This document shows positions 7,495-16,186 of a stretch of 64,000 bases of DNA, one piece after another. Below the pieces are notes generated by a model that did not search any database, had not been told where the DNA came from, and worked only from the letters and a program-made list of their open reading frames with translations. How positions within the stretch are numbered: the first letter of the stretch is position 1; each line of letters starts with the position of its first letter. The translations under genes were made by a program, and so were the position numbers. The DNA comes from Anaerospora hongkongensis (GTDB lineage: Bacteria > Bacillota > Negativicutes > Sporomusales > DSM-15969), in assembly GCF_004339805.1 (NCBI RefSeq), contig NZ_SLUI01000018.1:1-64000 (forward strand). The letters run 5' to 3'.

Positions 7495-9540
7495 GTGAGG
7501 TGGCCGATGAGGAACGATACTAGGTTTTCCAGGTTTCGCTTTCTTTTGCTGTTGGCCGAAAGGCTGCCGCTGCGGCTGGTGTTTTCACTGCCTTTTTTAC
7601 TGCAGTTTTTTCTGGCGGTAATGTTTACCGGATTGCTGCTCTTTCAGAGTGGGCAGGACTCGGTGCAGGCCGTACTAAAAGAATTGCGCCAGGAAATTCT
7701 GGAGAGGGTAGAGGAGCAGGTAAGCCGGCATATGCGTGAGCCGCTGAGGCTAAATGCGTTAAATGCCGACGCCTGGCGGGCAGAACTACTAAGCATAACG
7801 AACCCTGTGGTGCGCGACCGTTATTTTGCTAGTCATATTCGTGCCTTTCCAGATGCGGCGATGACTTTTATCGGTCTTGCAGACGGATCTTTCTATGGGG
7901 CCAGGCGGAAATCCAACGGCGAAATTCAGGTAGTACATAATAATCAGGCTACCGGAGGGGCCTCTTGGTATTTTCGCGTTTCCGATGTGGGGGATGCACT
8001 GGAGCGGCAAGAGGTTTATCCGGATTTCGATCCGCGCAAAAGACCTTGGTTTGAAGCAGCGAAGTTGGCAGGCAGACCAGTTTTTAGCGAAGTATACCGG
8101 CATTTTGTTTTTCAGGAGCCTACCGTCACGGCAGTACAGCCAATTTATGATGCAAGCGGCAAGTTAATCGGAGTGTTTGGGGTTGATTATTTGCTGTCCT
8201 GGCTGGGCACCGTGCTAAGTGATTTGCCGCTTGGTGCATCGGGCCAAGTATTTGTTACCGATAGTGAAGGGCTGCTTGTTGCTTCCTCTGTCGGCAAAAG
8301 CCCGTTTGAAGAACGCAATGGCAGGATGGAACGGATTAGGGCGGCGGACAGCAATAACGAGGTACTGCGAATGGCCGTTCATACAGTGGCTGCCACAGTG
8401 CCCGCAGTTAGTCAGGCTGGAGCTTATGAGTTCAAACTGGCAGATCAGTCTTATTTTGTTGATGTCCGTAACTATCAACAAAATGGTATTAATTGGAACA
8501 TCTATGTTGTGCTGGCTGCAGATGATTTTCTCAGCGACCTTAGAAAGGTGGCAAACCATACTGCTGGCATGATATCCTTGCTTATTGTAGTCATTTTTCT
8601 GCTGGCTATATGGACGGCTGGCTGGGTTACCAAACCAATTCAAAGGCTAAATACCGCCGCGCGGGAACTAGCCGAAGGACGCCTGAAGCTACTGCCTGAT
8701 ACTGAACGGCGGGATGAACTCGGGCAGCTGAGCCGGTCTTTTAATACCATGGCTTGTCAGGTCACCGATCTGGTTACAAATTTAGAAACCCGTGTTGCCG
8801 AGCGGACGCAGGATTTGACTGTCAAGACGGAACAGGAAGAGCGACTGCGAAAAACGTTTTATGCCGAATTATCCAAGGCTGGAAAAGTGCAGCGTACCAT
8901 GATTCCTGCCGATATCTGCGATGAGCGCCTTAAATTGCAGATCCTCTACGAACCGTGCCTGTTGGTCAGCGGCGATACCTGCGGATATCGCTGGTTGAAG
9001 GAGGATGTGCTGTTTGGTTATTTAATTGACGTTAATGGGCATGGCGCGTCAACTGCGTTGCAAACAGCAGCTATGAATGTTATCATGCAGGAAACACTGC
9101 AATCTTTCTCTACCTTGTCGGCCTGCATAGCCGACTTGAATAAACGGGTGGCCGGTTATTTCGGTGACGATATTATTATTGCCGCATTTTGTTTTGAAGT
9201 GGATTTTAGGCAGCATGAACTTCGTTATGTAGCAGCAGGAATTACGGAATTTTTTGCAGATACAGCAAAAGTCAAAGGACGGATGAAAACAGCGGGACTC
9301 TTTCTGGGGGTAAGCAATGCTGCAAACTTTGACGTACAGGCGATACCTCTGTTAGCAGGAGACCGGTTTTGCTTTTACAGTGACGGTATCGCCGATGAAT
9401 TGGATAGGGGAATGCAATTAACTTCTAATGGGACTTTTATCGAGATGGTAAACAGTGTGGGCATGGTGGCTGCCGAAGGTGTAAGCCGTGATGATGTTAC
9501 GGCAATATGTATTGAGCTGAGCGATAAATGGAGCGTGTAG
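7495..9540 (+). CDS. Membrane sensor with SpoIIE-type PP2C serine phosphatase domain
   Basis: A 681-residue signalling protein. A membrane segment near residues 25-45 is followed by an extracytoplasmic Cache-like sensor domain to about 345, a second membrane segment, a HAMP linker (VTKPIQRLNTAARELAEG), a short coiled coil, and a C-terminal SpoIIE/RsbU-type PP2C phosphatase. Phosphatase metal ligands appear kept: SGDTCGY, DVNGHG and SRDDVTAICIEL. Such proteins usually dephosphorylate an anti-sigma-factor antagonist in response to an external ligand. No antagonist or anti-sigma partner lies nearby. The GTG at 7495 and the ATG at 7507 are both possible starts; the latter has GAGGTGG upstream. 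Confidence 0.9.
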   Translation: MRWPMRNDTRFSRFRFLLLLAERLPLRLVFSLPFLLQFFLAVMFTGLLLFQSGQDSVQAVLKELRQEILERVEEQVSRHMREPLRLNALNADAWRAELLSITNPVVRDRYFASHIRAFPDAAMTFIGLADGSFYGARRKSNGEIQVVHNNQATGGASWYFRVSDVGDALERQEVYPDFDPRKRPWFEAAKLAGRPVFSEVYRHFVFQEPTVTAVQPIYDASGKLIGVFGVDYLLSWLGTVLSDLPLGASGQVFVTDSEGLLVASSVGKSPFEERNGRMERIRAADSNNEVLRMAVHTVAATVPAVSQAGAYEFKLADQSYFVDVRNYQQNGINWNIYVVLAADDFLSDLRKVANHTAGMISLLIVVIFLLAIWTAGWVTKPIQRLNTAARELAEGRLKLLPDTERRDELGQLSRSFNTMACQVTDLVTNLETRVAERTQDLTVKTEQEERLRKTFYAELSKAGKVQRTMIPADICDERLKLQILYEPCLLVSGDTCGYRWLKEDVLFGYLIDVNGHGASTALQTAAMNVIMQETLQSFSTLSACIADLNKRVAGYFGDDIIIAAFCFEVDFRQHELRYVAAGITEFFADTAKVKGRMKTAGLFLGVSNAANFDVQAIPLLAGDRFCFYSDGIADELDRGMQLTSNGTFIEMVNSVGMVAAEGVSRDDVTAICIELSDKWSV

Positions 9541-9546
9541 CAATCA

Positions 9547-9588
9547 AAAAGGATGAACGGAAACTCTCCGGTTTCCGTTCATCCTTTT
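9547..9588. terminator. Bidirectional terminator between convergent genes
   Basis: Eighteen-base perfect arms with a 6-nt loop; A and T runs at the ends make it functional in both directions between the phosphatase gene and the minus-strand gene at 9597. Confidence 0.88.
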
Positions 9589-9596
9589 GTAGAATA

Positions 9597-9908
9597 CTAA
9601 ATTTCGTTTTCACGGCTTGTTTGTATTGCAGTCAGCTTTTCTGCAATGGGTAAGTCTGATGACCAGGCAGCTTGAAAAGCCTGGGAGTTTTTAAACGTAG
9701 CACTCCATTCGTAAGAGCCTTCGGGGGAATAACAGGCCAGAATGACGGCTTGTTTAAGTGAATCAGGGATAGCTCCGTCTTCGTCGGTGATTAGCACATA
9801 ACTGCCATCGGCATCGGTTTCCTGAAAGAGGGCCGTCAAGCCATCGTCAACCTCAGCTTCTTCAAAGCCTAGCTGTTCATAGAAATCAAAAAGGGTGTCA
9901 TTACTCAT
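9597..9908 (-). CDS. Acidic hypothetical protein
   Basis: A 103-residue soluble, strongly acidic protein ([20 protein letters not shown]...) with no cysteines, signal peptide or membrane segment. I do not recognise the family. The start at 9908 is chosen for the GGAG about 9 bases upstream; an in-frame ATG at 9935 is less likely. Monocistronic, with a bidirectional terminator after its stop. Confidence 0.7.
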   Translation of the reverse strand: MSNDTLFDFYEQLGFEEAEVDDGLTALFQETDADGSYVLITDEDGAIPDSLKQAVILACYSPEGSYEWSATFKNSQAFQAAWSSDLPIAEKLTAIQTSRENEI

Positions 9909-10070
9909 TCCATCATCTCCTGTTTGTTTCTGCATGTTGTTTATTGTACCCTACTTTTGACAGGTAAACAACAGGATGCTTTAGAAACACAAATAATGCA
10001 ATTCCGGGTAGGATATACAGAATTTCAGGCGAAAGAGTATAATATAGTAGAAATAAGGAAGTTTTCTCTC

Positions 10071-11114
10071 ATGAAAATAGTAGTGGATGCCGACGCCTGT
10101 CCGAAAAACGTTTTGCTCTTATGTCAAAAGCTGGCCGCCCAATATCATGTCCCTGTCTGGACGGTAGCAAGCTTTAATCATTCCATTGTTTCCGGCTATC
10201 ACCTTGTAGTTGGCAGCGCATCGCAGGAAGCGGATATAAAAATTGTCAATATAACCGAACCGGGAGATCTCGTTGTAACCCAGGACTGGGGGCTCGCGGC
10301 AATGGTGCTTGGTAAACAGGCCCGTGTCGTAAGCCCGGCTGGCCGTGAATATAATCCGGATAGAATCGATTTTTTACTGGAAGAGCGGGAAACTAAGGCC
10401 AAGCTCCGCCGGGGCGGCGGCAGGACCAAAGGACCGAAAAAAAGGACTGCTGAGGATGACCAGCGTTTTGCAGAGTGTTTGCAAAAAATGCTCATTATAA
10501 AGGAAGGTGGAAAAACTATGTCATTAGCTTTACGTGTCTATTTTGATTTCTGTTGTCCGTATTGCTATTTAGCCTGGGGGTTCATGAAAAAAGTCAAGGA
10601 AACAACCGATGTTGCAGATGAGTGGATTACCTGGGAAATTCACCCTGACGTTCGAGCTGCAGGTGATTACATTCAGAGCGTTGTATCCAATGTAAATTTG
10701 GCAGAACGAAGACAGAATCTGAACAGGCTTGGCGAGCCTGTTGGGCTCACTCCCGGTGACCACACGTTTGTACCCAATACGCGTCTGGCACTGGAGGCCG
10801 TCCAGTTTGCTACGGAAGCAGGCAAAATGCATGAATGGATTGATGCTGTATACCGTGCCAACTTTGTCGAAGGAAAAAATATTGGTGATCAGACCGTACT
10901 TATTGCAATTGCCCAAAAACTGGGTCTGGATGCTGAGGGATTGACTACAGCTCTGAATACCGGACGTTATACGCAGGTCCTCTTGGATCATGACCGCGAA
11001 TGCATGGAGAAAAAGCTGGAATGGGTGCCGACAATTTACGCCGGTGAACAGAGGGTGCTGGAAGGCGCTCTTACGTATTCTGTCTTTCACGACACTCTTC
11101 AGTCATTAAAATAG
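10071..11114 (+). CDS. In-frame fusion: UPF0178 (YaiI/YqxD) domain plus DsbA/FrnE-like thioredoxin-fold domain
   Basis: One open frame of 347 residues encodes two normally separate proteins. Residues 1-147 are a UPF0178 protein opening with [13 protein letters not shown], a PIN-like family of unknown role. Residues 150-347 are a DsbA-family oxidoreductase of the FrnE/2-hydroxychromene isomerase branch, with CPYC at 162-165. At the junction AGGAAGGTGG precedes an in-frame ATG (10518), so the second domain can probably also be made alone. A TAA at 10498-10500 is one base out of frame, hinting that a small indel removed the original stop. The start has AAGGAAG about 8 bases upstream. Either a true fusion or a sequencing indel would explain this. 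Confidence 0.82.
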   Translation: MKIVVDADACPKNVLLLCQKLAAQYHVPVWTVASFNHSIVSGYHLVVGSASQEADIKIVNITEPGDLVVTQDWGLAAMVLGKQARVVSPAGREYNPDRIDFLLEERETKAKLRRGGGRTKGPKKRTAEDDQRFAECLQKMLIIKEGGKTMSLALRVYFDFCCPYCYLAWGFMKKVKETTDVADEWITWEIHPDVRAAGDYIQSVVSNVNLAERRQNLNRLGEPVGLTPGDHTFVPNTRLALEAVQFATEAGKMHEWIDAVYRANFVEGKNIGDQTVLIAIAQKLGLDAEGLTTALNTGRYTQVLLDHDRECMEKKLEWVPTIYAGEQRVLEGALTYSVFHDTLQSLK

Positions 11115-11143
11115 GAAAAGCCGGTTTTTCACAAAGAAAAGGA

Positions 11144-11187
11144 GGATACCGTACTGCGCTTTCAAAGAGCGGTTACGGCATCCTTTT
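11144..11187 (+). terminator. Rho-independent terminator (imperfect stem)
   Basis: An imperfect long hairpin, GGATACCGTA pairing with TACGGCATCC, ends in TTTTT shortly after the fusion gene. Confidence 0.65.
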
Positions 11188-11343
11188 TATGTTTATATAA
11201 TGGACGACTCAGCCAGAAATTCGAGGAGCAAGCAGCCGAAGCACTACAAAAATATTGGCTTTTTCGAGAAAAAGGGTATAATGATAGCAGGCAAAAATTG
11301 CTGCACTCTAGTGAAAGCAGGCAGCGTGACAGGAGAGAACGAC

Positions 11344-12495
11344 ATGAACGGATCATTTTCTAATCTGGGGATAGATGCTGCACTGGTGCAAGCTCTGCAC
11401 AAGGAAGGACTAACAGTGCCGACGGCGATTCAGGCTGAGGTGATACCTGCAGTCCTGGCAGGCAGGGATGTCATTGCCCAGTCACCAACAGGAACAGGGA
11501 AAACACTTGCCTATTTACTGCCGTTGTTTGCCAAGATTGATGTGGCAAAACGGGAAAATCAGGCGATCATTCTGGCTCCGACCCATGAATTGGCAATTCA
11601 AATTCAGCGCCAAATTGAGATGCTGGCCAAAAATGCAGAGCTGGCAGTTACCTCAGCACCGCTGATCGGAAACGCCAATATTGCCAGGCAGATAGATAAA
11701 CTAAAGGATCGGCCTCATATTGTCGTCGGGTCCAGCGGCAGAATACTGGAATTAATTCAAAAGAAAAAAATAAACGCGCAGACGATCAAAACAATTATTC
11801 TTGATGAGGCTGACCGTTTATTGGATGATCATAACCAGGAAACAGTTAAGGCCGTAATCAAGACTACATTAAAGGAGCGGCAAATCCTGCTGTTTTCTGC
11901 GACTATTACACAAGTGACCCATGACCGGTCAGCAAGCTTTCTGCGGATGCCGGCAGCCATTACTGTCAAGGAACAGGCAGCAGGGACTGGCGGCACTGTT
12001 GAACATATGTATTTTATGTGCGAACGGCGTGACAAGGTCGAGATGCTGCGCAAGCTGGTGCATAGTACCGGCTTAAAACAAGCATTGGTCTTTGTTAATC
12101 GCAGTGAAGATCTTGAGCTTACTGCTGCGAAACTGAATTACCACGGCTTGAAGGCCGCTTCCCTGCACGGGACCTTTGTACAGGCGGACCGTAAAAAAGC
12201 ACTTGAAGATTTTCGCAGCGGCAGGGTTCAACTGCTGGTTGCTTCCGACCTTGCTGCCCGTGGACTGGACATTGCCGGGATAGAGTATATTTTTAATCTG
12301 GATTTGCCGGAGGAACCTGCCTTATATTTACACCGGGCAGGCAGAACGGGAAGGGCCGGCAGGAGCGGGACAGTTATTTCCATTGTAGCCAAGCGGGAGA
12401 CTGGCTTACTACAACACTACGAGAAGACTTTAAAAATTGCTATTAAGGCTAAACAAATTGCGTATGGAAAGATTAGTGACCTGCGCAAAGCATAG
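11344..12495 (+). CDS. DEAD-box RNA helicase, short form
   Basis: A 383-residue DEAD-box helicase core without a C-terminal extension. Motifs: PTAIQAEVIP, SPTGTGKT, APTHELAIQ (His replacing the usual Arg of motif Ia), ILDEADRLLDD, SAT, and HRAGRTGRAG. The start at 11344 follows AGGAGA; the frame stays open upstream to 11200 but that part looks non-coding. The ABC-F gene starts 15 bp after the stop, so the two are probably co-transcribed and may both act on ribosomes. Distinct from the helicase at 152-1483. Confidence 0.9.
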   Translation: MNGSFSNLGIDAALVQALHKEGLTVPTAIQAEVIPAVLAGRDVIAQSPTGTGKTLAYLLPLFAKIDVAKRENQAIILAPTHELAIQIQRQIEMLAKNAELAVTSAPLIGNANIARQIDKLKDRPHIVVGSSGRILELIQKKKINAQTIKTIILDEADRLLDDHNQETVKAVIKTTLKERQILLFSATITQVTHDRSASFLRMPAAITVKEQAAGTGGTVEHMYFMCERRDKVEMLRKLVHSTGLKQALVFVNRSEDLELTAAKLNYHGLKAASLHGTFVQADRKKALEDFRSGRVQLLVASDLAARGLDIAGIEYIFNLDLPEEPALYLHRAGRTGRAGRSGTVISIVAKRETGLLQHYEKTLKIAIKAKQIAYGKISDLRKA

Positions 12496-12510
12496 GAGCG
12501 TCTGCAGGAA

Positions 12511-14397
12511 ATGAATGTATTGTCAATTGAGAATTTGACGAAAAGTTATGGTGAGAGGGTTCTGTTTGCTGATGTTACCTTCGGTGTTGACGAAGGGGAT
12601 AAAATCGGTCTCATTGGAGTAAATGGTGCAGGAAAATCGACTTTTCTTAAACTGGTTGCCGGAGTAGAGCAAGCGGATGCCGGGAAAGTTACCAAAGGGA
12701 GCAGCGTAGAAGTGCGATATTTGCCGCAGAATCCTGAGTTTGACGAAGCTGCCACCGTACTGGAGCAGGTATTCAATGGCTACTCACCGGTTATGAAAGT
12801 AATCCGCGATTATGAACTGGCGCTAGCTGAGGCCCAGAGTCAGCCACAAAACAGGGCTGCCGAACAGCAACTGATCCGTTTGAGCCAGCAAATGGATAGT
12901 CATGATGCCTGGCAGCTGGAAAGTGAAGCAAAGGCCATTTTAATGCAGTTAGGTATTGCGGAATTCAGCGCACCAGTAGGAACTCTTTCCGGGGGACAGC
13001 GCAAACGGGTAGCGCTGGCAAGTGCCCTGATTAATCCTTGTGAGCTGCTGATTTTAGATGAGCCTACTAATCATATTGATAATGATACGGTAGCCTGGCT
13101 GGAGCAGTATTTGGCAAATCGCAAGGGAGCCTTGTTAATGATTACGCATGACCGGTATTTTCTTGACAGGGTCACAAACCGGATTATCGAAATCGACAAG
13201 GGAAAGCTGTATACTTACAGCGGTAATTACAGCAAGTTTCTCGAAGCGAAGGCCGAACGGGAAGAACAACAGGAAGCAAGCGAACGTAAGCGGCAAAATT
13301 TGCTGAGAAATGAATTGGCCTGGATGAGACGCGGGGCGAGGGCCCGCAGCACGAAGCAAAAGGCCAGGATTGAGCGTTTTGAAGAGCTTAACTCACAAAG
13401 TACTGACTTAAACGAGGCGAAACTGGAAATATCCGTTGCTTCCAGCCGGCTGGGACGAAAAATTATTGAATTGGAAAATATCAGCCATCAGTTTGCCGCG
13501 AAAACCGTAATTGCCGACTTTAACTACATTGTTTTAAAAGATGACCGAGTGGGGATTATTGGCCTCAATGGCAGCGGCAAGACTACACTGCTGAACATTA
13601 TTGCGGGCAGGCTGGTACCGGACAACGGAGTAGTCACTACGGGTCAGACGGTAAAGGTTGGTTACTTTTCCCAGGAAAATGCCCAAATGGATGAGACTAT
13701 GCGAGTGATCGAGTATATTCGCGAAGAGGCCAACAGCATCGCAACCGCTGACGGGGAAACAATCAGTGCTGCTCAAATGCTGGAGCGTTTTCTTTTTCCT
13801 CCCCAGCTGCAATGGATGCCGATTGCTAAATTATCAGGCGGGGAAAAACGCCGCTTGTATTTATTGCGGATCTTAATGAGTGCACCTAATGTGCTGCTTC
13901 TGGATGAACCCACGAATGATCTCGATATTCAAACCCTAACAATCCTGGAAGATTATTTAGACCACTTTGCGGGGGCCGTTATTACCGTTTCGCATGACCG
14001 CTATTTTCTTGATCGTGTTGTTGATAAATTATTTGTTTTTACAGGAAATGGCCAGATAACGCAAATCCCCGGCGGATACTCCGATTATCTGGCGGCAAAG
14101 AAGCCGGATACAGCGCCGGTAGCTGCAGTAGAGAAGAAAAAGAGTTCGTATGAGAAGCCGAAAGAACAGCTGCGCAAGTTTACCTTTAAAGAACAGCGCG
14201 AGTTCGAGCAGATCGATGAAACGATTGCCGAAGTCGAACAAGCTTTGCAGCAGGTTTCCAATGCAATTAACAGTGCCGGCAGTAATTTTGAACTTCTGGA
14301 GCAGCTTGTCAAGCAGCAGCAGGAACTGGAACGCAGCCTGGAAGAACTGTTGGACAGATGGACGTATTTAAATGAAATTGCTGAAGAAATGAAATAG
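12511..14397 (+). CDS. ABC-F family ATPase (Uup/YdiF-like)
   Basis: A 628-residue soluble protein with two ABC ATPase domains and no membrane segment. Walker A motifs are GVNGAGKST (36-44) and GLNGSGKTT; signatures LSGGQRKRVALA and LSGGEKRRLYLL; Walker B/D-loops LLILDEPTNHID and VLLLDEPTNDLD. A charged interdomain linker and a C-terminal coiled coil (after a Lys/Pro-rich hinge) mark the Uup/YdiF group. ABC-F proteins bind the ribosomal E site and relieve stalled translation; some give antibiotic resistance. Nothing here shows which role applies. Probable operon with the preceding helicase. Confidence 0.92.
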   Translation: MNVLSIENLTKSYGERVLFADVTFGVDEGDKIGLIGVNGAGKSTFLKLVAGVEQADAGKVTKGSSVEVRYLPQNPEFDEAATVLEQVFNGYSPVMKVIRDYELALAEAQSQPQNRAAEQQLIRLSQQMDSHDAWQLESEAKAILMQLGIAEFSAPVGTLSGGQRKRVALASALINPCELLILDEPTNHIDNDTVAWLEQYLANRKGALLMITHDRYFLDRVTNRIIEIDKGKLYTYSGNYSKFLEAKAEREEQQEASERKRQNLLRNELAWMRRGARARSTKQKARIERFEELNSQSTDLNEAKLEISVASSRLGRKIIELENISHQFAAKTVIADFNYIVLKDDRVGIIGLNGSGKTTLLNIIAGRLVPDNGVVTTGQTVKVGYFSQENAQMDETMRVIEYIREEANSIATADGETISAAQMLERFLFPPQLQWMPIAKLSGGEKRRLYLLRILMSAPNVLLLDEPTNDLDIQTLTILEDYLDHFAGAVITVSHDRYFLDRVVDKLFVFTGNGQITQIPGGYSDYLAAKKPDTAPVAAVEKKKSSYEKPKEQLRKFTFKEQREFEQIDETIAEVEQALQQVSNAINSAGSNFELLEQLVKQQQELERSLEELLDRWTYLNEIAEEMK

Positions 14398-14406
14398 ACA
14401 ATAAAA

Positions 14407-14432
14407 AATCCCCTGCCATATGGCAGGGGATT
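14407..14432 (-). terminator. Terminator, mainly for the minus-strand gene
   Basis: A perfect palindromic hairpin with CCCCTGCC arms is followed on the minus strand by a T run, just beyond the zinc-ribbon gene stop. The plus side lacks Ts but may still impede read-through from the ABC-F gene. Confidence 0.85.
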
Positions 14433-14440
14433 GTAGTATC

Positions 14441-14752
14441 CTAGTAGCGTCTGCTGTTGTTTTGGCTGTAGCAGTCTCTGCAATATACAGGACGGTCGCC
14501 GCTTGGACGGAAAGGAACTTGAGTTTGAACGCCGCAGGATGCACAGGTTGCATCATGCATTTCGCGTTGTTGGTAGCTGCCGCCACCACGGTTGAATCCG
14601 CCACCGTTTTGTTGTTTGCGAGCAGCGCGGCAGTCAGGGCAACGGCCTGGCTCGTTGGTGAAACCTTTTTGAGCGAAGAAATCTTGCTCAGAAGCAGTGA
14701 AAACGAATTGTGCGCCACAATCGCGGCAGGAAAGATTTTTGTCTTGGAACAT
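14441..14752 (-). CDS. Double zinc-ribbon protein (CxxC-x17-CxxC type)
   Basis: A 103-residue cytoplasmic protein with two treble-clef-like zinc sites: C9/C12 with C38/C41, and C70/C73 with C91/C94. A Gly/Arg/Gln-rich linker at 45-65 resembles RNA-binding low-complexity segments. The first half matches the zf-trcl family and the second the CxxC-x17-CxxC family, commonly paired in clostridia. Function is unknown; nucleic-acid binding is a reasonable inference. GAGGAGG precedes the ATG. Divergent from the LysR gene. Confidence 0.85.
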   Translation of the reverse strand: MFQDKNLSCRDCGAQFVFTASEQDFFAQKGFTNEPGRCPDCRAARKQQNGGGFNRGGGSYQQREMHDATCASCGVQTQVPFRPSGDRPVYCRDCYSQNNSRRY

Positions 14753-15062
14753 TATATAGCCTCCTCAAATCTATTACCCAAATAGCGAATGGAGAATACT
14801 CATCGGGACTTCCCTTACCAACTACCTAATAGTTTGAGAAGGACAATGACAAATTCACTGGTACTATTTTTTCTGGGTAACTATATTGTACCTTTTAATT
14901 TAGCAAATGTAAAGCGAATTGCCCTAAGAGGACAAAAAAACTTGCAATTATTTTCTAATTATTGTGCGAATTCACAGGAGGATAGGCGGTGCGGCTATTG
15001 ACAGTATGCGCTGCAGCTTGCAATACTTAAGACAGTTACTTCGTATGGGAGGAGGGGTGATT

Positions 15063-15965
15063 GTGGAAATACATCAGTTACAATATGTAGTTGAACTGGC
15101 CAAGCAGCGTAATTTTACTAGAGCAGCTGACGAAATTTGTGTAACCCAGTCAACCTTATCGCACCAGATCGCTAAACTGGAAGATGAATTGGATATTAAG
15201 TTATTTGACCGCAATTCACGGATTGTTTTTCCGACGGAGGCGGGCGAAGAGTTTATTCATCATGCCAGAGAGGTCTTAGCTACGCTGGAAGTTGCCCGGC
15301 AAAGCGTTTTGGCTTACCGCAAATTACTGAAAGGAACGCTGCGTATTGGCGTTATTGCCTCTTTAGGATCGATCGACTATGCTAATATGCTAGCTAAATT
15401 TCATCAAGAGCACCAGGGACTTAACTTTGAAATTGTACAGGAGGGCACCTACAGCTTATTAGAAAAGATTCGTGCCCGTGATTTAGATGTTGCTTTTGTC
15501 GCTGTGGGTCCACAGGAAGAGGATGAGGATATCGCGTTTTATCATCTTGCCTATGATGACTATGTACTGGCGGTTCCACCGGGTCATGTGTTCGCCGAGC
15601 GGGAATATATCGATCTGGTTGAAGCGGCTGAGGAAAAATTTATATTTCAGCCCACCTCGGACCGAATGCATTATACTTGTATGGAAGCATGTGCACAAGC
15701 GGGCTTTAAGCCGCAGATTGTCTGTCAGAGCAATCATGCGCCGACTTGTTTGGCACTAATTAGTGCGGGGATGGGGATTGGATTTTTTCCGCGTGAGAAA
15801 ATAAGCGGACAAAAGCATGCCGTCACTATTGTGAAATTAAAACAGCCTGTGCAAAAAAATATTGTGCTAGCTGTGGGCAGGAATTTTTCTCTTTCGCCTG
15901 CTGTGGTAACTTTCAACCGGTTTGTAATGAACTGGGTTGAGGGACTTGGCTCCGGAGAAGAATAA
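15063..15965 (+). CDS. LysR-family transcriptional regulator
   Basis: A 300-residue regulator. The N-terminal winged helix-turn-helix (EIHQLQYVVELAKQRNF, then TQSTLSHQIAKLEDEL) is followed by a linker helix and a periplasmic-binding-like effector domain from about residue 90. The GTG at 15063 is chosen because GGAGG lies 7 bases upstream and the protein then begins at the usual LysR position. Likely controls a neighbouring or distant metabolic gene; the aldehyde dehydrogenase operon downstream on the same strand is a candidate, separated by a terminator. Confidence 0.92.
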   Translation: MEIHQLQYVVELAKQRNFTRAADEICVTQSTLSHQIAKLEDELDIKLFDRNSRIVFPTEAGEEFIHHAREVLATLEVARQSVLAYRKLLKGTLRIGVIASLGSIDYANMLAKFHQEHQGLNFEIVQEGTYSLLEKIRARDLDVAFVAVGPQEEDEDIAFYHLAYDDYVLAVPPGHVFAEREYIDLVEAAEEKFIFQPTSDRMHYTCMEACAQAGFKPQIVCQSNHAPTCLALISAGMGIGFFPREKISGQKHAVTIVKLKQPVQKNIVLAVGRNFSLSPAVVTFNRFVMNWVEGLGSGEE

Positions 15966-15975
15966 AATAGGCGTT

Positions 15976-16019
15976 AAGGCTTTTTTGAAATCATGTAAGA
16001 TTTCGAAAAAGCCTTTTTT
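15976..16019 (+). terminator. Rho-independent terminator
   Basis: Long hairpin AAGGCTTTTT-GAAATC with its complement, then a T tract, 10 bases after the LysR gene stop. Confidence 0.88.
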
Positions 16020-16186
16020 ATTTGGTTATCGACAGCTATTGATAAAAGCGATGGCTGGTATGCAGAAGAGGATTTGCGGTAGGTAGCGTAATGGCATAAA
16101 ATTCAGATAAAGAGCGCACCGGCTTGCTGGCTGTTCAGGTAGCCGGGAGATTATGCGGTTAAAAAGAGGATTTGGAGGAGATCAAA

